The notes below the pieces were generated by a model that did no database searches, was not told the origin of the DNA, and saw only the letters and a list, made by a program, of their open reading frames with translations. Position numbers and translations under genes: made by a program. A stretch of DNA of 23,462 bases from Phycisphaerales bacterium (lineage in GTDB: Bacteria > Planctomycetota > Phycisphaerae > SM23-33): the NCBI GenBank assembly GCA_003153915.1, contig PMBX01000120.1, positions 13,901 through 37,362 on the forward strand, read 5' to 3'. Below are positions 21,934 to 23,462 of the stretch, in pieces. Every line of letters begins with the position of its first letter. Position 1 is the first letter of the stretch.

Positions 21934-23462
21934 CTATACCTCATTTAAGATCCATCGCTTATGCCATAAGGCCAGGTTCAGCAGGTACCAGGCCTGATGG
22001 CCTGAACCGCGGCGAAGCAGTCGCTGGAGTTCCCTGCGGTTGAACCATCCGGTCTGTTGGCAACAGCGATCTAGCTCGCGCCAGGCCAAGTCCCCGAGCT
22101 TATCGAAGAACCATTCGTGGACCGGAACGCCAAAGCCCTGTTTCTTGCGGTCTATCAACTCGTCTGGGACCAGGCCTCTGGAAGCGGTCTTCAAGATGTT
22201 CTTGAGCTTCCCACCGTGCGTTTTGACTGATTCGGGAATAGCCATGGCGTACTGGACGAAAACGTGGTCCAGGAACGGTTCACGGCCTTCCAGACTAGCG
22301 CCCATGGTCATTTTATCGATCCGCATCAGCAGGAGTTCCGGCAGCCGAAGTTTCAAGTCCAGATAGCTCATCCAGCTCAAGTGGGACTTTTCCCATGCAC
22401 CTTCCTGGAAGCGTTTGTAGATCGGTTCTATCGCCTCCCAGGAGGATAGGTCCCCTAGCTTCTTGTTCATCTCCGCCGAAAGCAGCCGCCTCTTTTGCGT
22501 CTCGGTGAAGGCGTCCACACCGCCCCAGAAGGTCGGCCGCCCATCGGCTGCCCGATGCAGAAGTTCGTAGTGCAGACTTCCAGCCTTGCCGGCAGCCCGC
22601 ATCCCAAGAAGACCGATTTTCCTAAAAATGTTTGGAAACGGCAGATCATTCAACTGAGCGAGCTTTAGCCTGATTTTCCAGGCGGGATAGCCCCAGAAGA
22701 GTTCATCGGCTCCCTCGCCCACTTGGCATACCGTTACGCCGCATTCTCTGGCTAGCTTGGAGACATAGTAAAGGGGAACCGAGACGGGGTCGCCAAGGGC
22801 CTCGTCCTGGAACTCAACCATCTTCGGTAGAAAATCCAGCAGGTCCTCCTGGCTGACCAAGACTTCGTGGTGGCGGGCCCCGACCCACCCGGCCATCATC
22901 CGGGCGTACTTCAATTCGCACGGATTGCTCTTATATTCGCCCTTGTAGCCGACCGTAAAAGTTTCTACGTTCTGGGGCTGACCTTCGGCAAAGAGGGCGG
23001 TATTGAGGCTGGAATCCATCCCACCGGAAAGAAAAACGCCTACGGGCACGTCGCTGACTTTTCGCAGGCGGACAGAATCCCGCAGATTTTCCAGCAGTTG
23101 TTCGGCGATCTCCTCCTGGCTGCCTCCAACGGCTGGACGCGCGCTATCCCAAAGCTCCCAGTAGCGGCTCTCGGTCAACCGCCCGTCTTGCGTCATCTTC
23201 AGCCAGCAGCCCGGCGCAATCTTGTAGATTCCCTCGAAGATGGTCTGGGGGGCCGGCGTGGTCAGGAATGAAAGGTAATGGTAAAGGCTCCGCGAGTCCA
23301 CCTGCCGTTTCTGGTCCGGGTCCTTCAGTATCGCCTTGATCTCGGAGGCAAATACCAGCCGTCCGTCGTGCAGGCTGTAGTATAGAGGCTTGATACCGAT
23401 GCGATCTCGCACCAGCCAGAGGGTCCGCTGCCTGACATCCCAGATAGCGAAAGCAAACATGC
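21934..23462 (-). CDS. Asparagine synthase (glutamine-hydrolysing)-like amidotransferase, N-terminus outside window
   Basis: This class II glutamine amidotransferase uses ATP and glutamine to amidate a carboxylate. In glycan loci, AsnB-like members such as WbpS amidate sugar carboxylates. The visible 509 residues begin late in the N-terminal glutaminase domain (MFAFAIWDVR), so the nucleophilic Cys2 lies beyond the right edge. Glutaminase markers RDRIGIKPLYY (18-28) and ASEIKAIL (38-45) are present. The synthetase domain has the PP-loop LSGGMDSS (144-151), then QVGEGADELFWGYP and, later, LLLMRIDKMTMGASLEGREPFLDH as scattered family hallmarks. The gene is the first visible of the - arm and ends 5 bases before the flippase start. 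Either true asparagine synthesis or sugar amidation is possible; context favours the latter. Confidence 0.92.
   Translation of the reverse strand, partial: MFAFAIWDVRQRTLWLVRDRIGIKPLYYSLHDGRLVFASEIKAILKDPDQKRQVDSRSLYHYLSFLTTPAPQTIFEGIYKIAPGCWLKMTQDGRLTESRYWELWDSARPAVGGSQEEIAEQLLENLRDSVRLRKVSDVPVGVFLSGGMDSSLNTALFAEGQPQNVETFTVGYKGEYKSNPCELKYARMMAGWVGARHHEVLVSQEDLLDFLPKMVEFQDEALGDPVSVPLYYVSKLARECGVTVCQVGEGADELFWGYPAWKIRLKLAQLNDLPFPNIFRKIGLLGMRAAGKAGSLHYELLHRAADGRPTFWGGVDAFTETQKRRLLSAEMNKKLGDLSSWEAIEPIYKRFQEGAWEKSHLSWMSYLDLKLRLPELLLMRIDKMTMGASLEGREPFLDHVFVQYAMAIPESVKTHGGKLKNILKTASRGLVPDELIDRKKQGFGVPVHEWFFDKLGDLAWRELDRCCQQTGWFNRRELQRLLRRGSGHQAWYLLNLALWHKRWILNEV

Noticed and set aside
581..23462. 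Possible PEP-CTERM/exosortase system
   Set aside because: The large TPR lipoprotein and amidotransferase recall such loci, but no exosortase, PEP-CTERM motif or PrsK/PrsR-like gene is visible in the window.
1..23462. CRISPR arrays, insertion sequences, phage genes, integrases, toxin-antitoxin pairs
   Set aside because: No regularly spaced repeats, transposase or integrase motifs, or paired small toxin-antitoxin frames were found. The tRNA-Ser is not flanked by an integrase or an obvious attachment-site repeat.

Overview
The window looks like chromosomal DNA of a Gram-negative, GC-rich bacterium. I infer Planctomycetota (Phycisphaerae-like), with moderate to low confidence. The grounds are the abundance of TPR proteins, a Ser/Thr/Pro/Gln-rich linker inside a giant TPR lipoprotein, a Gfo/Idh/MocA oxidoreductase and a large exopolysaccharide locus. 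There is no rRNA or other decisive marker. Both ends cut genes: the 5' end falls inside hisG and the 3' end inside an asparagine-synthase-like gene.

Left part (1-8592), mostly housekeeping. On the + strand lie the end of hisG, a 1273-residue TPR lipoprotein, yebC, and a small, visibly less GC-rich membrane-protein gene. trpF follows on the - strand. A Gfo/Idh/MocA oxidoreductase and proC then form a + strand pair. trpF and the oxidoreductase are divergent. The gap between them holds a compact candidate promoter pair sharing one palindromic -35 hexamer, with the trpF start predicted exactly at its ATG. The trpF product has Glu where the family has its catalytic Cys.

Middle (8593-12270). A hairpin-rich intergenic segment separates proC from two tandem, apparently paralogous soluble TPR genes on the - strand. 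These are followed by a tRNA-Ser(UGA) gene on the - strand and a 314-base non-coding stretch with a good sigma70-type promoter pointing right.

Right part (12271-23462), an exopolysaccharide/surface-glycan locus built as two convergent arms. The + arm encodes a radical SAM/SPASM protein, a GT-B glycosyltransferase, a WecA-like polyprenyl-phosphate sugar-1-phosphate transferase with an extra C-terminal domain, and a GT4 glycosyltransferase. The - arm encodes a class II amidotransferase (AsnB-like), a Wzx-type flippase, a heparinase II/III-family protein and a Wzz-like chain-length protein. The arms meet tail to tail with a 21-base overlap of the GT4 and Wzz genes. Together they suggest lipid-linked repeat-unit assembly (WecA-like, two GTs), export (Wzx) and length control (Wzz). 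The amidotransferase plus heparinase-type lyase hint at an amidated uronic-acid-containing polymer. A Wzy polymerase, outer-membrane exporter, tyrosine kinase and exosortase are not visible here.
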